Shown here: piece after piece, positions 44,019 through 51,822 of the stretch
Layout: the number at the start of each line of letters is the position of its first letter
Position numbering within the stretch: the first letter of the stretch is position 1
Assembly (NCBI RefSeq): GCF_040567655.1
Contig: NZ_JBEXAC010000002.1
Span: forward strand, 1,860,001-1,924,000
Reading direction: 5' to 3'
From: Chitinophaga sp. H8
Lineage (GTDB): Bacteria > Bacteroidota > Bacteroidia > Chitinophagales > Chitinophagaceae
Length of the DNA: 64,000 nucleotides
Notes under the pieces: generated by a model
What the model was told of the DNA's origin: nothing
Database searches by the model: none
The model's input: only the letters and a program-made list of their open reading frames with translations
Made by a program: the position numbers and the translations under genes

Positions 44019-44600
44019 ATGGCACAGAAAAAAATACTGTTTTTAACAGGCGACTACGCAGAAGATTATGAAACAATGGTCCCTTTCCAGATGTTGCAGA
44101 TGGTGGGACATGAAGTACATGCAGTATGCCCCGACAAAGCGGCGGGCGATAAGGTGATTACTGCTATTCATGACTTTGAAGGAGAACAGACCTACAGCGA
44201 AAAACGGGGACACTACTTTGTATTGAATGCCACCTTTGCGGATGTAGTAGCAGCGGATTATGATGCGCTTGTTATTGCCGGTGGACGTGCCCCTGAATAC
44301 CTGCGTCTTAACAAAAATGTTATTGAACTCGTCAAACATTTCTTCATGGCCGACAAACCGGTAGCAGCTATTTGTCATGGTATCCAGATCCTGACAGCAG
44401 CCGACCTGGTACGCGGCAGAAAACTCACCGCCTATCCTGCGGTAGGGCCCGAAGTAACAATTGCCGGTGGAAAATATGTTGCCGTAAATGTATACGAAGC
44501 AGTGGTAGACGGTAAGCTGGTGACCGCACCTGCATGGCCTGCACATCCGCAATGGATCGCTGCATTCCTGCAAGTACTGGGCACGAAGATTGAATTGTAG
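44019..44600 (+). CDS. DJ-1/PfpI family protein
   Basis: The product has 193 residues. The nucleophile elbow is AAICHG, with Cys119 followed by His120, and a conserved acidic residue lies near the N-terminus (GDYAEDYE, Glu15 or Glu18), as in PfpI/YhbO-like members. The family includes glyoxalase III-like, deglycase-like and protease-annotated proteins. [14 protein letters not shown] is the typical segment before the elbow. Cytoplasmic, single gene, followed by a heptamer repeat and a strong terminator. Confidence 0.9.
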   Translation: MAQKKILFLTGDYAEDYETMVPFQMLQMVGHEVHAVCPDKAAGDKVITAIHDFEGEQTYSEKRGHYFVLNATFADVVAADYDALVIAGGRAPEYLRLNKNVIELVKHFFMADKPVAAICHGIQILTAADLVRGRKLTAYPAVGPEVTIAGGKYVAVNVYEAVVDGKLVTAPAWPAHPQWIAAFLQVLGTKIEL

Positions 44601-44637
44601 TTTAGAGCTATTAGCTTTTAGCCTTTAGCTGTTAGCA
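44601..44637. repeat. Heptamer repeat array, ttagct orientation
   Basis: Starting right after the stop codon of the DJ-1 gene, five units with period 7 (attagct, tttagcc, tttagct, gttagca and a leading tagagct) form an array. It is the inverted counterpart of the array at 44719-44750. Confidence 0.8.
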
Positions 44638-44653
44638 TTTGTATCATCACCTG

Positions 44654-44696
44654 ACCGCTATAATACAGTCCGCTGTTTTATAGCGGTTTGTTTTTA
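44654..44696 (+). terminator. Terminator between two heptamer arrays
   Basis: A 15-bp stem with one mismatch (44654-44668 with 44673-44687; outer part accgctata/tatagcggt) has loop tccg and is followed by ttgttttt. It terminates the DJ-1 gene, between convergent genes. Confidence 0.9.
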
Positions 44697-44718
44697 TCGG
44701 ATAGTTTGTGCCACCTTG

Positions 44719-44750
44719 GCTAACAGCTAATAGCCAACAGCTAACAGCTT
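44719..44750. repeat. Heptamer repeat array, agctaac orientation
   Basis: Units of seven bases (gctaac, agctaat, agccaac, agctaac, agctt) follow each other without gaps. The array ends at the stop codon of the minus-strand HEAT-repeat gene. It can pair with the inverted array at 44601. Confidence 0.8.
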
Positions 44751-44752
44751 CT

Positions 44753-45553
44753 TCAGATATTCCTGCTTGCCCGTTTAATGATCTTCGTCGTGGCGCTGTT
44801 GGCAGCAACAGCCCATTGTTCACACAATTGTTTTACCCATTGCGGCTGACTTTTCCCTGCATCATTCAGCCAGTTGCCTACGGAGTTTTGAACATACACT
44901 GCCGTATCTGCCTTTAGCGGTTCCAGTATAGGCAAGGCTATGGCAGGCGTGGTTTTGAGCTGGTCAATATGCTTGCACCAAACACCGCAGGGGCGTGTTA
45001 CTTCTACGGCAAACCGGCGGATGTTTTCATCCGGGTGAGATACCCATTTTGAAAGGAGGGTAATACTTTCATTCAAATGAAGGCTTACTTCATTCCTGAC
45101 CGCCATCCAGGCAATTTCCCTGACACCAAAATGTGCGTCAGCAGCAAAAGGTTGGATAGCATGCAGCTTTTGCAGGATGCTCAGTTCCGGGTCGGTCCCT
45201 ATCATATAACAAGCCCAGCATCGCACACTGTCTGAAACATGGGCCGACAAAAAAGGAAGTAGTTGCTGATCGCTGCTGTTTTTACTTTCCTGCAATAAAA
45301 ATTCCCCGATCGCCATGATCGTACTTCTCACACTTTTTTGATGCAGGGAGGCCATATTATCCTGGAGCGGTTTCAGGTAAAGTGGCTTATCAGCAAATAC
45401 ATGCATCAATAACTGACGGTGATCTACCGCCAGCCATTCTGTTAAATTGACGGAGGGAATGCTGCCACGATTCAGTGCATCCATTACTGTGGGAGGGATA
45501 TGCGCGGCCTTAACAGCTCCTTTCCGTTGTGTCAAATCCTTGTTGTCCTTCAT
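44753..45553 (-). CDS. HEAT-repeat DNA alkylation repair protein (AlkC/AlkD-like)
   Basis: The product has 266 residues. It has helical HEAT-like repeats and the hallmark of the AlkC/COG4335 group in the C-terminal half: HPDENIRRFAVEVTRPCGVW, then ILEPLKADTAVYVQNSVGNW and LNDAGKSQPQWVKQLCEQW. These glycosylases remove N3- and N7-alkylated purines by gripping the DNA backbone with HEAT repeats rather than flipping the base. The normally conserved Arg/Trp-rich surface appears present. It stands alone, converging with the DJ-1 gene. Confidence 0.88.
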   Translation of the reverse strand: MKDNKDLTQRKGAVKAAHIPPTVMDALNRGSIPSVNLTEWLAVDHRQLLMHVFADKPLYLKPLQDNMASLHQKSVRSTIMAIGEFLLQESKNSSDQQLLPFLSAHVSDSVRCWACYMIGTDPELSILQKLHAIQPFAADAHFGVREIAWMAVRNEVSLHLNESITLLSKWVSHPDENIRRFAVEVTRPCGVWCKHIDQLKTTPAIALPILEPLKADTAVYVQNSVGNWLNDAGKSQPQWVKQLCEQWAVAANSATTKIIKRASRNI

Positions 45554-45594
45554 ACTTTATCTTCTGCTATAGGTTGGGTAATATCCGGTGTTTT

Positions 45595-46497
45595 TTAAGA
45601 TGCTAATTTCGGAACATTTTTTTCGTTGCTCACCGCGTTTGTTATTTCTTCCGCCATTCCTCTCACCGCGTCATCTGCATCTTTATGAAAACAGGCGTAC
45701 CAGCTGCGGCTGGAAAGTGTATGGTCCAGCGGAATTAGTGCCAGGGCATGATTGGTGGCGTAGCTTTTAGCTGCCCAGTTGGCCATGATAGTAATGCCCA
45801 TGCCTGCTTTTACCATTTCCAGGATGGTTTCGGTGAGGGGCATTTTAATCAGCTGTTTAAAGTGTACTCCTTCGAGAAAGGCGTAGGAGAGGCCGTCTTT
45901 ACTGAATTGATATAACAACAGGGTTTCTCCTTCCAGCTGGGAGGGCTGCAGTGGCTTTTTCAGTTTAGCCAGGCGGTGCGCTGCGGGGGCCACTACTACC
46001 AGGTTATCATCAAAGAGGTGTTTGTATTGCAGCGGGCTGTCGGGGAGGCGTTTGCTCACGATGGCCAGGTCCAGCTTGCCTTGTTCCAGGTATTGCAAAG
46101 GTTTTTGGGTGGCTTCCACGATGATCTCCACATTTACCTGTGCATGCTGCTGCTGAATTTGTTGCAGGGCAGCTGGCAGCCAGTTATAGCAGGTATAACA
46201 TTCCGTGCTGATCCGCAATTGGCGAGATTTGCCCGCTTTCAGGTGACCTAATTCTTCCTGCAGGTATTGCAGGCGGGGCAGGATCACCTGGGCGCTCTCC
46301 ACTACTTTCCGGCCAGCCTCGGTGAGAATCATTTTTTTACCGCTACGAAGAAACAGCTTCAGCCCCAGTGCCGTTTCCAGGTCTTTGATCTGGTGGCTGA
46401 GGGCAGATTGTGTGAGGTGAAGTCGCGCCGCAGCTTTCGTTACCGACCCTTCGCTGATCACCTTGTCTATGATCTGAAGATGCTGAATTGTAATCAT
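45595..46497 (-). CDS. LysR-family transcriptional regulator
   Basis: The product has 300 residues. The winged helix-turn-helix is at about 2-62 (ITIQHLQIIDKVISEGSVTK, AAARLHLTQSALSHQIKDLE), and the ligand-binding domain (about 88-290) has LRISTECYTCYNWLP and LDLAIVSKRLPDSPLQYK. It resembles MetR-type regulators in this Cys/Tyr-containing stretch. It is divergent from the metallo-hydrolase gene at 46585, and the 87-base gap holds a ttcattat/ataatgaa inverted repeat, the usual LysR arrangement for controlling both genes. Confidence 0.93.
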   Translation of the reverse strand: MITIQHLQIIDKVISEGSVTKAAARLHLTQSALSHQIKDLETALGLKLFLRSGKKMILTEAGRKVVESAQVILPRLQYLQEELGHLKAGKSRQLRISTECYTCYNWLPAALQQIQQQHAQVNVEIIVEATQKPLQYLEQGKLDLAIVSKRLPDSPLQYKHLFDDNLVVVAPAAHRLAKLKKPLQPSQLEGETLLLYQFSKDGLSYAFLEGVHFKQLIKMPLTETILEMVKAGMGITIMANWAAKSYATNHALALIPLDHTLSSRSWYACFHKDADDAVRGMAEEITNAVSNEKNVPKLAS

Positions 46498-46505
46498 GAG
46501 TAAAA

Positions 46506-46547
46506 TTCATTATTACGGTAAAATTAAATCATTTTTATCATAATGAA
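46506..46547. promoter_or_regulatory. Inverted repeat ttcattat/ataatgaa in LysR divergent region
   Basis: The 8-bp arms at 46506-46513 and 46540-46547 are separated by 26 bases. The position between divergent LysR and target genes suggests regulator binding. Confidence 0.45.
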
Positions 46548-46584
46548 CCCTGGCCTAATATTGTGGTCATAAAAAACATCCGAT

Positions 46585-47355
46585 ATGAAAATTCAAAGAT
46601 TAGGCTGGGCCGGCATTAAAATTGAAACCGGTGGCCTCACCATCCTGGTAGATGCGGTAGAGCACTATGCAGCAAGCAGGTTCTTTGTGATTGATACAAA
46701 AGATGCTGACTACACGTTCAGCGATGATACCCAGGCAGATTATGCCGTCATCACCCACTTGCATACAGATCATTATGATGCAGGGCTGATCCGTAAATGT
46801 CTGAAACCGGAAGGTAAACTGGTCTGTTCCTCATTATTTTCCGACCAGCTGCGGGCTGATGGGTTTGATAACCTGGTGGTGCTTTCATGGGAGGAGGTAT
46901 TTGATGCCGGAGCGGTACAATTTACCCCTGTATTTGCGATGGATGGCTTTGGCGATCAGCAGGTGTCCTGGGTAATAGAAGACAGTACCCACCGTATTTT
47001 ACATGGCGGGGATACTATCTGGCATAATCAATTCTGGAAGATAGGCGCGCAGTACCAGGGATTTGACGCGGTATTTTTGCCGGTCAATGGGGTGCTGATG
47101 CATTTTAAGAAGCCTGAAAGCGGGGGACCTGCCACTTTAACCCCTGAACAAGCGATTGGAGCGGCGGTGATATTAGGAGCTAAAGTATTGATTCCCATCC
47201 ATTACGGATTTAATCTGCCAGGTGTTTATGAAGAATATCCCAATGTGGTACCCAGGTTAAAGGAAATAGCTGCCGGAAGAGGATTGCCGCTGTCCTTTCT
47301 TCAGCCGGGAGCGTATTTGGAGCCACAGGCCACCCTCCAGGAAGCTAATAACTAA
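46585..47355 (+). CDS. MBL-fold metallo-hydrolase (UlaG-like)
   Basis: The product has 256 residues and no signal peptide. The metal site motif HLHTDH (His58, His60, Asp62, His63) is intact, with further ligands in LHGGDTIWH and PIHYGFN. The RLGWAGIKIETGGLTILVDA start is typical of UlaG-like Zn-dependent hydrolases. It is likely controlled by the divergent LysR regulator. Substrate unknown. Confidence 0.9.
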   Translation: MKIQRLGWAGIKIETGGLTILVDAVEHYAASRFFVIDTKDADYTFSDDTQADYAVITHLHTDHYDAGLIRKCLKPEGKLVCSSLFSDQLRADGFDNLVVLSWEEVFDAGAVQFTPVFAMDGFGDQQVSWVIEDSTHRILHGGDTIWHNQFWKIGAQYQGFDAVFLPVNGVLMHFKKPESGGPATLTPEQAIGAAVILGAKVLIPIHYGFNLPGVYEEYPNVVPRLKEIAAGRGLPLSFLQPGAYLEPQATLQEANN

Positions 47356-47400
47356 GCTACCGGTCAATAATGCACTGCTTCCGCGAGCTCCGCTTCCATC

Positions 47401-47427
47401 AGCTAAAGGCTAACAGCTAATAGCTCT
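47401..47427. repeat. Heptamer repeat array upstream of atpG
   Basis: Four 7-base units, agctaaa, ggctaac, agctaat and agctctc, lie in the 175-base gap between the metallo-hydrolase gene and atpG. Confidence 0.75.
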
Positions 47428-47461
47428 CTTAACAATTATTCATTCTTAACGATTATTTTTT

Positions 47462-47469
47462 TACCTTTG
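47462..47469 (+). promoter_or_regulatory. Bacteroidota -7 promoter element TACCTTTG for atpG
   Basis: The 8-mer matches the TAnnTTTG consensus exactly and lies 62 bases before the atpG start codon, after an A+T-rich tract. No clear -33 TTG at the standard spacing was found. Confidence 0.5.
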
Positions 47470-47530
47470 CAGCCGAAATTAAACGGGGGTTCCCGGTTGC
47501 ATTCATCATTGATAATTACTAATTAAGTAT

Positions 47531-48415
47531 ATGTCCGGACAGCTGAAAGAAGTTCGTAACCGTATTAAGTCGATACAATCCAGCCAGCAGATCACTAAAG
47601 CCATGAAAATGGTGAGTGCTGCCAAGTTAAGGCGTGCGCAGGATGCTATTTTGCTCATGCGTCCTTATGCAGTAAAGTTGCAGGAAATGTTGCAGAACAT
47701 CGTATCCAATACCGAAGGTGGTATTGATATGTCCCTGGCAGCAGAGCGGCCGGTAGAAAAGGTATTGATGGTGGTCATTACTTCCGACAGAGGCTTGTGT
47801 GGCGCATATAATTCCAATATTATCAAGCTGGCCAAGCAGATCATCCGTGAAAAATACGTGGAGCAGTTTGCTAAAGGACAGGTGGAGATCATGCCAATTG
47901 GTAAAAAAGGTTATGAGAACTTCACGATCAATGGTTATAAAGTAAATGATAAGTACTGGCAGTTATTCCAGCACCTGACTTTTGAAAATGTGAAAGCAGC
48001 GGCTGCTATCGCGATGGAAGGTTTTGTGAAAGGTACCTATGATGCTGTGGAAATTGTATACAGTGAGTTCCGGAACGCTGCTACCCAGATCTTCGTATCA
48101 GAGCAGTTTTTACCTATTGCCAAAGTAGAAAATACAGAAAATAAAGGGATCAAGGCCGACTTTATATTTGAGCCGGAAAAAGAAGTGCTGATAGCGGAGC
48201 TGATGCCTAAAATCCTGAATACCCAGTTCTTCAAGGCGATGCTGGATGCACACGCATCTGAGCACGGTGCACGTATGACGGCAATGGATAAGGCTTCTGA
48301 AAACGCCAGCGAACTGCTGCGTACCCTGAAGATCTCTTACAACCGTGCCCGTCAGGCTGCTATTACCACAGAGCTGACCGAAATCGTGAGCGGTGCGGCT
48401 GCATTAAATGGTTGA
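47531..48415 (+). CDS. atpG: F1Fo ATP synthase gamma subunit
   Basis: The product has 294 residues, normal for the family. The N-terminal coiled-coil helix is MSGQLKEVRNRIKSIQSSQQ followed by ITKAMKMVSAAKLRRAQDAI, and the C-terminal helix is SYNRARQAAITTELTEIVSG, with the conserved TSDRGLCGAYNSNI segment in between. Gamma is the rotating shaft in F1 that links proton flow to catalysis. No other ATP synthase gene lies beside it: upstream is the metallo-hydrolase and downstream is scpB. It therefore has its own promoter and terminator. Confidence 0.97.
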   Translation: MSGQLKEVRNRIKSIQSSQQITKAMKMVSAAKLRRAQDAILLMRPYAVKLQEMLQNIVSNTEGGIDMSLAAERPVEKVLMVVITSDRGLCGAYNSNIIKLAKQIIREKYVEQFAKGQVEIMPIGKKGYENFTINGYKVNDKYWQLFQHLTFENVKAAAAIAMEGFVKGTYDAVEIVYSEFRNAATQIFVSEQFLPIAKVENTENKGIKADFIFEPEKEVLIAELMPKILNTQFFKAMLDAHASEHGARMTAMDKASENASELLRTLKISYNRARQAAITTELTEIVSGAAALNG

Positions 48416-48503
48416 TAAATAACCAGCATGTGTATGATTGGAATAGCTGCTATTCAACTTATTCACATGAAATCAACAGACAAATATTTAGATTTTATCA
48501 ATA

Positions 48504-48542
48504 GGGTCAAAGACTGTATTTTCGGTCTTTGACCTTTTTTTA
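48504..48542 (+). terminator. Terminator after atpG
   Basis: A 10-bp stem, ggtcaaagac/gtctttgacc (48505-48514 with 48525-48534), is followed by a run of T. It lies about 90 bases after the atpG stop. Confidence 0.9.
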
Positions 48543-48606
48543 TGATCGCTGGTTATGGCCTATGCAACCGCTGCTATGGCTGCCATCGCAAACCTGTCAT
48601 TGAATT

Positions 48607-49857
48607 ATGGAAATATCACAGATCATTCCACATGTTGAAGCATTGATTTTTGCTGCCGACCGGCCCCTGCCCATGCTGGAAATAGTGGATTTGCTGAATA
48701 ATGCACTGGCCTTCCTGGAAGACCGTGCTACACTTGACCAGGTAGAAGCAGCCATGGAAGCCATCCAGGAAAAATATGGTTCGGAATTCTACGCTTTTGA
48801 AGTAAGAGCCAGTGGTGGCGGATACCAGTTCCTCACCAAAAAGGATTATTATCAGACGGTAGCCCAGCTGAATGGGGATAAATTCCTCAAACGCCTGTCT
48901 ACTGCCGCTTTGGAAACACTGGCTATCATTGCCTACCGACAGCCCATCTCCAAAGGGGAAATAGAACATATTCGCGGGGTAAGTACAGATTACTCCATTC
49001 AAAAGCTGCTGGAAAAAGAACTGATCGTGATCTCCGGACGTAGCGAAGACTTGCCGGGCAAACCACTGCTGTATGCTACTTCCAAGGTGTTTATGGACTA
49101 CTTTGGCCTCAACTCCACCGCCGATTTGCCCAAACTGAAGGAACTGTTTGATGAAGAAGCGATCCAGCCCACCCTGATCAATGAGGATACGGCTACTATA
49201 GGCCGCGACGATATGGCAACAGCAGACAGGATCAATGGCGCGATGGTTATATCTGAAGACGGCGAACTGATTGAACAGGATGAGGATAGCCTGGAAGCAG
49301 ATGAAAATCTGGAAATTCCCCCGGTGCATCCGGAAGAACATCAACCGGACGAACCCGGTGATACCGCGCCGCTGATGGAAACTACTGTTGCTGCGGAAGA
49401 AATCGGAGGACGCGTAGATGAGGATACTGCAAGGGCCGATGAGGAAGCAACTCTTGAAGAAGTACATCCGGTCTCCCATGAAGAAGAAGAGGTGGATGAT
49501 ATTAACGAAAGAAGACTGGAAGAGGCTATGGAGGAAGAAGAGGCAGAAGAAATACCGGAAGGAAATGGGGAAACAAAAGAAAAGACCATGACCGAAGCTG
49601 CGCCAGAAGGTGAGCAGGAAGAAGAGTACGAGGAGGACGACGATGAAGAAGATGATGAAGAGGATGAAGATGAGGACGATGAGGACGATGATGAAGATGA
49701 TGAAGAGGAAGATGATGGAGAAGACGATGGAGAAGACGATGGAGAAGACGATGGCGAAGACGATGAAGACGAAGAGGAGGATGAAGAAGAAGATGATGAT
49801 GAGGAGGAGGAAGACGACGAAGAGGAAGATGATGATAAAGAAAAAGAAGACCGTTAA
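48607..49857 (+). CDS. scpB: Segregation and condensation protein ScpB with long acidic tail
   Basis: The product has 416 residues. The first 170 or so are a normal ScpB with two winged-helix domains (HVEALIFAADRPLPMLEIVD; LSTAALETLAIIAYRQPISK; EHIRGVSTDYSIQKLLEKEL). Most family members end soon after this. Here about 245 further residues follow, increasingly Asp/Glu-only, with the repeat DGED encoded by four 12-bp units at 49714-49761. ScpB joins SMC and ScpA in chromosome condensation. No scpA adjoins. The tail may mimic DNA or keep the protein away from DNA, but this is inference. Confidence 0.93.
   Translation: MEISQIIPHVEALIFAADRPLPMLEIVDLLNNALAFLEDRATLDQVEAAMEAIQEKYGSEFYAFEVRASGGGYQFLTKKDYYQTVAQLNGDKFLKRLSTAALETLAIIAYRQPISKGEIEHIRGVSTDYSIQKLLEKELIVISGRSEDLPGKPLLYATSKVFMDYFGLNSTADLPKLKELFDEEAIQPTLINEDTATIGRDDMATADRINGAMVISEDGELIEQDEDSLEADENLEIPPVHPEEHQPDEPGDTAPLMETTVAAEEIGGRVDEDTARADEEATLEEVHPVSHEEEEVDDINERRLEEAMEEEEAEEIPEGNGETKEKTMTEAAPEGEQEEEYEEDDDEEDDEEDEDEDDEDDDEDDEEEDDGEDDGEDDGEDDGEDDEDEEEDEEEDDDEEEEDDEEEDDDKEKEDR
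49714..49761 (+). repeat. 12-bp tandem repeat inside scpB (gatggagaagac x4)
   Basis: Four in-frame 12-bp units, the last with one change (gatggcgaagac), encode DGED repeated. The surrounding GA-rich tract suggests slippage-driven length change. Confidence 0.9.
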
Positions 49858-49911
49858 AAAGCGGATAAATAACAGGTGCTGCTGTTGGCTGCTATCTGTT
49901 AGTGAATATTG

Positions 49912-49937
49912 AAACTGGCTTCGGCCAGTTTTTTTTA
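49912..49937 (+). terminator. Terminator after scpB
   Basis: The stem aaactggc/gccagttt (49912-49919 with 49924-49931) is capped by the very stable ttcg tetraloop and followed by a T-run. Confidence 0.92.
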
Positions 49938-50091
49938 TGCCTGACCGTTAGATGCTTGTTGTATCCCCTTTACTTATAATCCCAATGCCTATCTGGACCA
50001 GTAGTTTTATTTAAAACTGGAGGAGTGATGTTACCCGGAAATAGTTAAATTTTGCAGTGTCAAAACAGTTTGAAAACGAAACAGGAGTTTT

Positions 50092-50847
50092 ATGCAGTCT
50101 GACAACGACAATAGTGAACAGTTGATCCGGGAGAATCTGGCATTTATTCACCGGCGGATAGCAGCCGCCTGCGCTGCCAGCGAACGGGAGATCACTGCTG
50201 TAAAATTGCTGCTGGCCACCAAAACCGTTCCGCCCGAAAAGATAAAGATCGCTATCGCAAACGGTGAAACGTTAATAGGAGAAAACAAGATCCAGGAACT
50301 GAAAGAAAAAGATGCGGCATTGGCAGGATTAAAGCTGGAAAGGCATTTTATCGGCCATCTGCAGTCCAATAAAGTAAAGGATGTATTAAGATATGCAAGC
50401 TGTATACAGTCGGTCGACCGCCTGGCTATTGCGGAAGCATTACAAAAGCGGCTGGAGCTGGAATCCCGGCAGCTGGACATCATGATTCAGGTCAATACCT
50501 CTTTTGAAGAAAGTAAATTTGGCCTCCACCCGGATCAGGTACTGCACTTTGTAGAAGCAATGAAGCAATTCCCACTGCTACACATCACCGGCCTGATGAC
50601 CATCGGCCTGTTTGATGCAGATCCTGAAAAAGTACGTCCTTCGTTCAGGCTGCTTCGTACGCTCCGCGATGAGATAGTGAACAATGGCTTATTGCCGGCA
50701 GCACAATGCCGGGAACTGTCCATGGGAATGAGTGGTGATCTGGAAACGGCTATTGCAGAAGGGGCCACCATCGTACGGGTGGGAACCGCTATTTTTGGAA
50801 AACGTAGCTACCCTGATAGTTATTACTGGAATGAACAAACGGCCTGA
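50092..50847 (+). CDS. YggS/PROSC family pyridoxal phosphate-binding protein
   Basis: The product has 251 residues with an alanine racemase-like TIM barrel. The PLP lysine is Lys44 in LLLATKTVPPEKI, and the phosphate-binding region is SMGMSGDLETAIAEG followed by VRVGTAIFGKR. GENKIQELKEK and HFIGHLQSNKVKDV are family signatures. YggS-type proteins keep PLP homeostasis and affect amino acid pools, with no known enzyme reaction. The next gene starts 4 bases after the stop, so the two are probably cotranscribed. Confidence 0.95.
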   Translation: MQSDNDNSEQLIRENLAFIHRRIAAACAASEREITAVKLLLATKTVPPEKIKIAIANGETLIGENKIQELKEKDAALAGLKLERHFIGHLQSNKVKDVLRYASCIQSVDRLAIAEALQKRLELESRQLDIMIQVNTSFEESKFGLHPDQVLHFVEAMKQFPLLHITGLMTIGLFDADPEKVRPSFRLLRTLRDEIVNNGLLPAAQCRELSMGMSGDLETAIAEGATIVRVGTAIFGKRSYPDSYYWNEQTA

Positions 50848-50851
50848 CAGC

Positions 50852-51544
50852 ATGCATATTCATATTTTTCAACATGTACCTTTTGAAGGGCCGGGATATA
50901 TCGCACAATGGGCGGCAGCAAATGGACATCCCATCAGCTATACCCGTTTTTATGAAGCAGGGTATGTACTGCCTGCGCTGGATAACATAGATGCACTTGT
51001 TATCATGGGTGGGCCGATGAGCGTGTATGACGAACATATATACCCCTGGCTGATAAAAGAAAAAGCATTTATTGAAGATACGATCCAGGCAGGCAAAAAG
51101 GTATTGGGCATATGCCTGGGCGCACAACTCATTGCAGTTTGCCTGGGGGCTTTTGTGCCTACCGCACTGAATAAAGAAATAGGCTGGTTCCCGGTGAGCC
51201 CCACAGCGGAATGCTGCCATGTGCCCTGGTTTAATGAACTGTTCCGGGAAAACCCGGTGGTATTCCACTGGCATGGCGATAAATTTGATATCCCATACGG
51301 GGCATATGACCTGCTCTCCTCTGCGGCCAACAGCCATCAGGCGTTTATTTTCAATGAACAGGTATTAGGTCTGCAGTTTCACCCCGAAATGACCCCGCAA
51401 GGGCTTGCAGACCTGGTAACACATTGTGAGCATGAATTACAAAGCGGGCCTTTCATCCAGGACAAACAAACCATCCTCCAGGCCAGCTCCATGACAAAAA
51501 GTGGGAATATGCTGATGGAAAAGATATTGCAGCGATTGTTTTAA
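50852..51544 (+). CDS. Class I glutamine amidotransferase-like protein
   Basis: The product has 230 residues from the ATG at 50852, 4 bases after the yggS stop. Earlier starts (50831, 50732) would overlap yggS and add unrelated sequence. The amidase triad is seen: Cys88 in LGICLGAQL, and His and Glu in LQFHPEMTP, with the oxyanion region VIMGGPMSVYDE. It resembles stand-alone GMP synthase-like amidotransferases of unknown acceptor. No synthetase domain is attached. Confidence 0.92.
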   Translation: MHIHIFQHVPFEGPGYIAQWAAANGHPISYTRFYEAGYVLPALDNIDALVIMGGPMSVYDEHIYPWLIKEKAFIEDTIQAGKKVLGICLGAQLIAVCLGAFVPTALNKEIGWFPVSPTAECCHVPWFNELFRENPVVFHWHGDKFDIPYGAYDLLSSAANSHQAFIFNEQVLGLQFHPEMTPQGLADLVTHCEHELQSGPFIQDKQTILQASSMTKSGNMLMEKILQRLF

Positions 51545-51624
51545 GAAAGTGAATATGGGTGGGGGGACTTTACAACTACTCCCTTAGTCATTTTACTCAA
51601 ACACAGCTTAACCTCTCCTTAGTC

Positions 51625-51743
51625 CCCAGGTTAAAAAAGGAATACCCCATCTATGAAGTATCCATATAGTATCCCTTATAAGGGGTACTATATGGGTACT
51701 TCAAGGGTGCTTTAAGGATACTTTAAGGGTACTTTAACCTGGG
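51625..51743. repeat. 119-bp palindromic element with 11-bp tandem repeats
   Basis: The outer arms cccaggttaaa (51625-51635) and tttaacctggg (51733-51743) enclose a 50-bp near-perfect palindrome (51654-51678 with 51679-51703) in which the only two differences become G-U pairs in plus-strand RNA. The right side continues as five units of 11 bases from 51683 to 51737 (consensus gggtactttaa). It lies between convergent genes and has no coding potential. Confidence 0.85.
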
Positions 51744-51822
51744 CGAAAGGTAGGCTTTGCCCTATGGTAAAATAGCCTTCACCTGGAATATACTGATGGT
51801 ATTTTACCAGGTGGCGTACGAT

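Noticed and set aside
48616..49479. 287-residue open frame on the minus strand
   Set aside because: It lies fully antisense to scpB, which has clear family motifs.
49610..49912. Very basic Lys/Met/Arg-rich 100-residue frame on the plus strand
   Set aside because: It is the +1 frame of the acidic scpB tail; the composition follows directly from GA-rich codons for Asp and Glu.
50732..50851. Longer N-terminus for the glutamine amidotransferase
   Set aside because: It would overlap the yggS gene out of frame; the ATG 4 bases after the yggS stop gives a normal amidotransferase start.
51683..51737. CRISPR array
   Set aside because: The repeats are 11 bases and directly adjacent, without spacers, and no cas gene is present.
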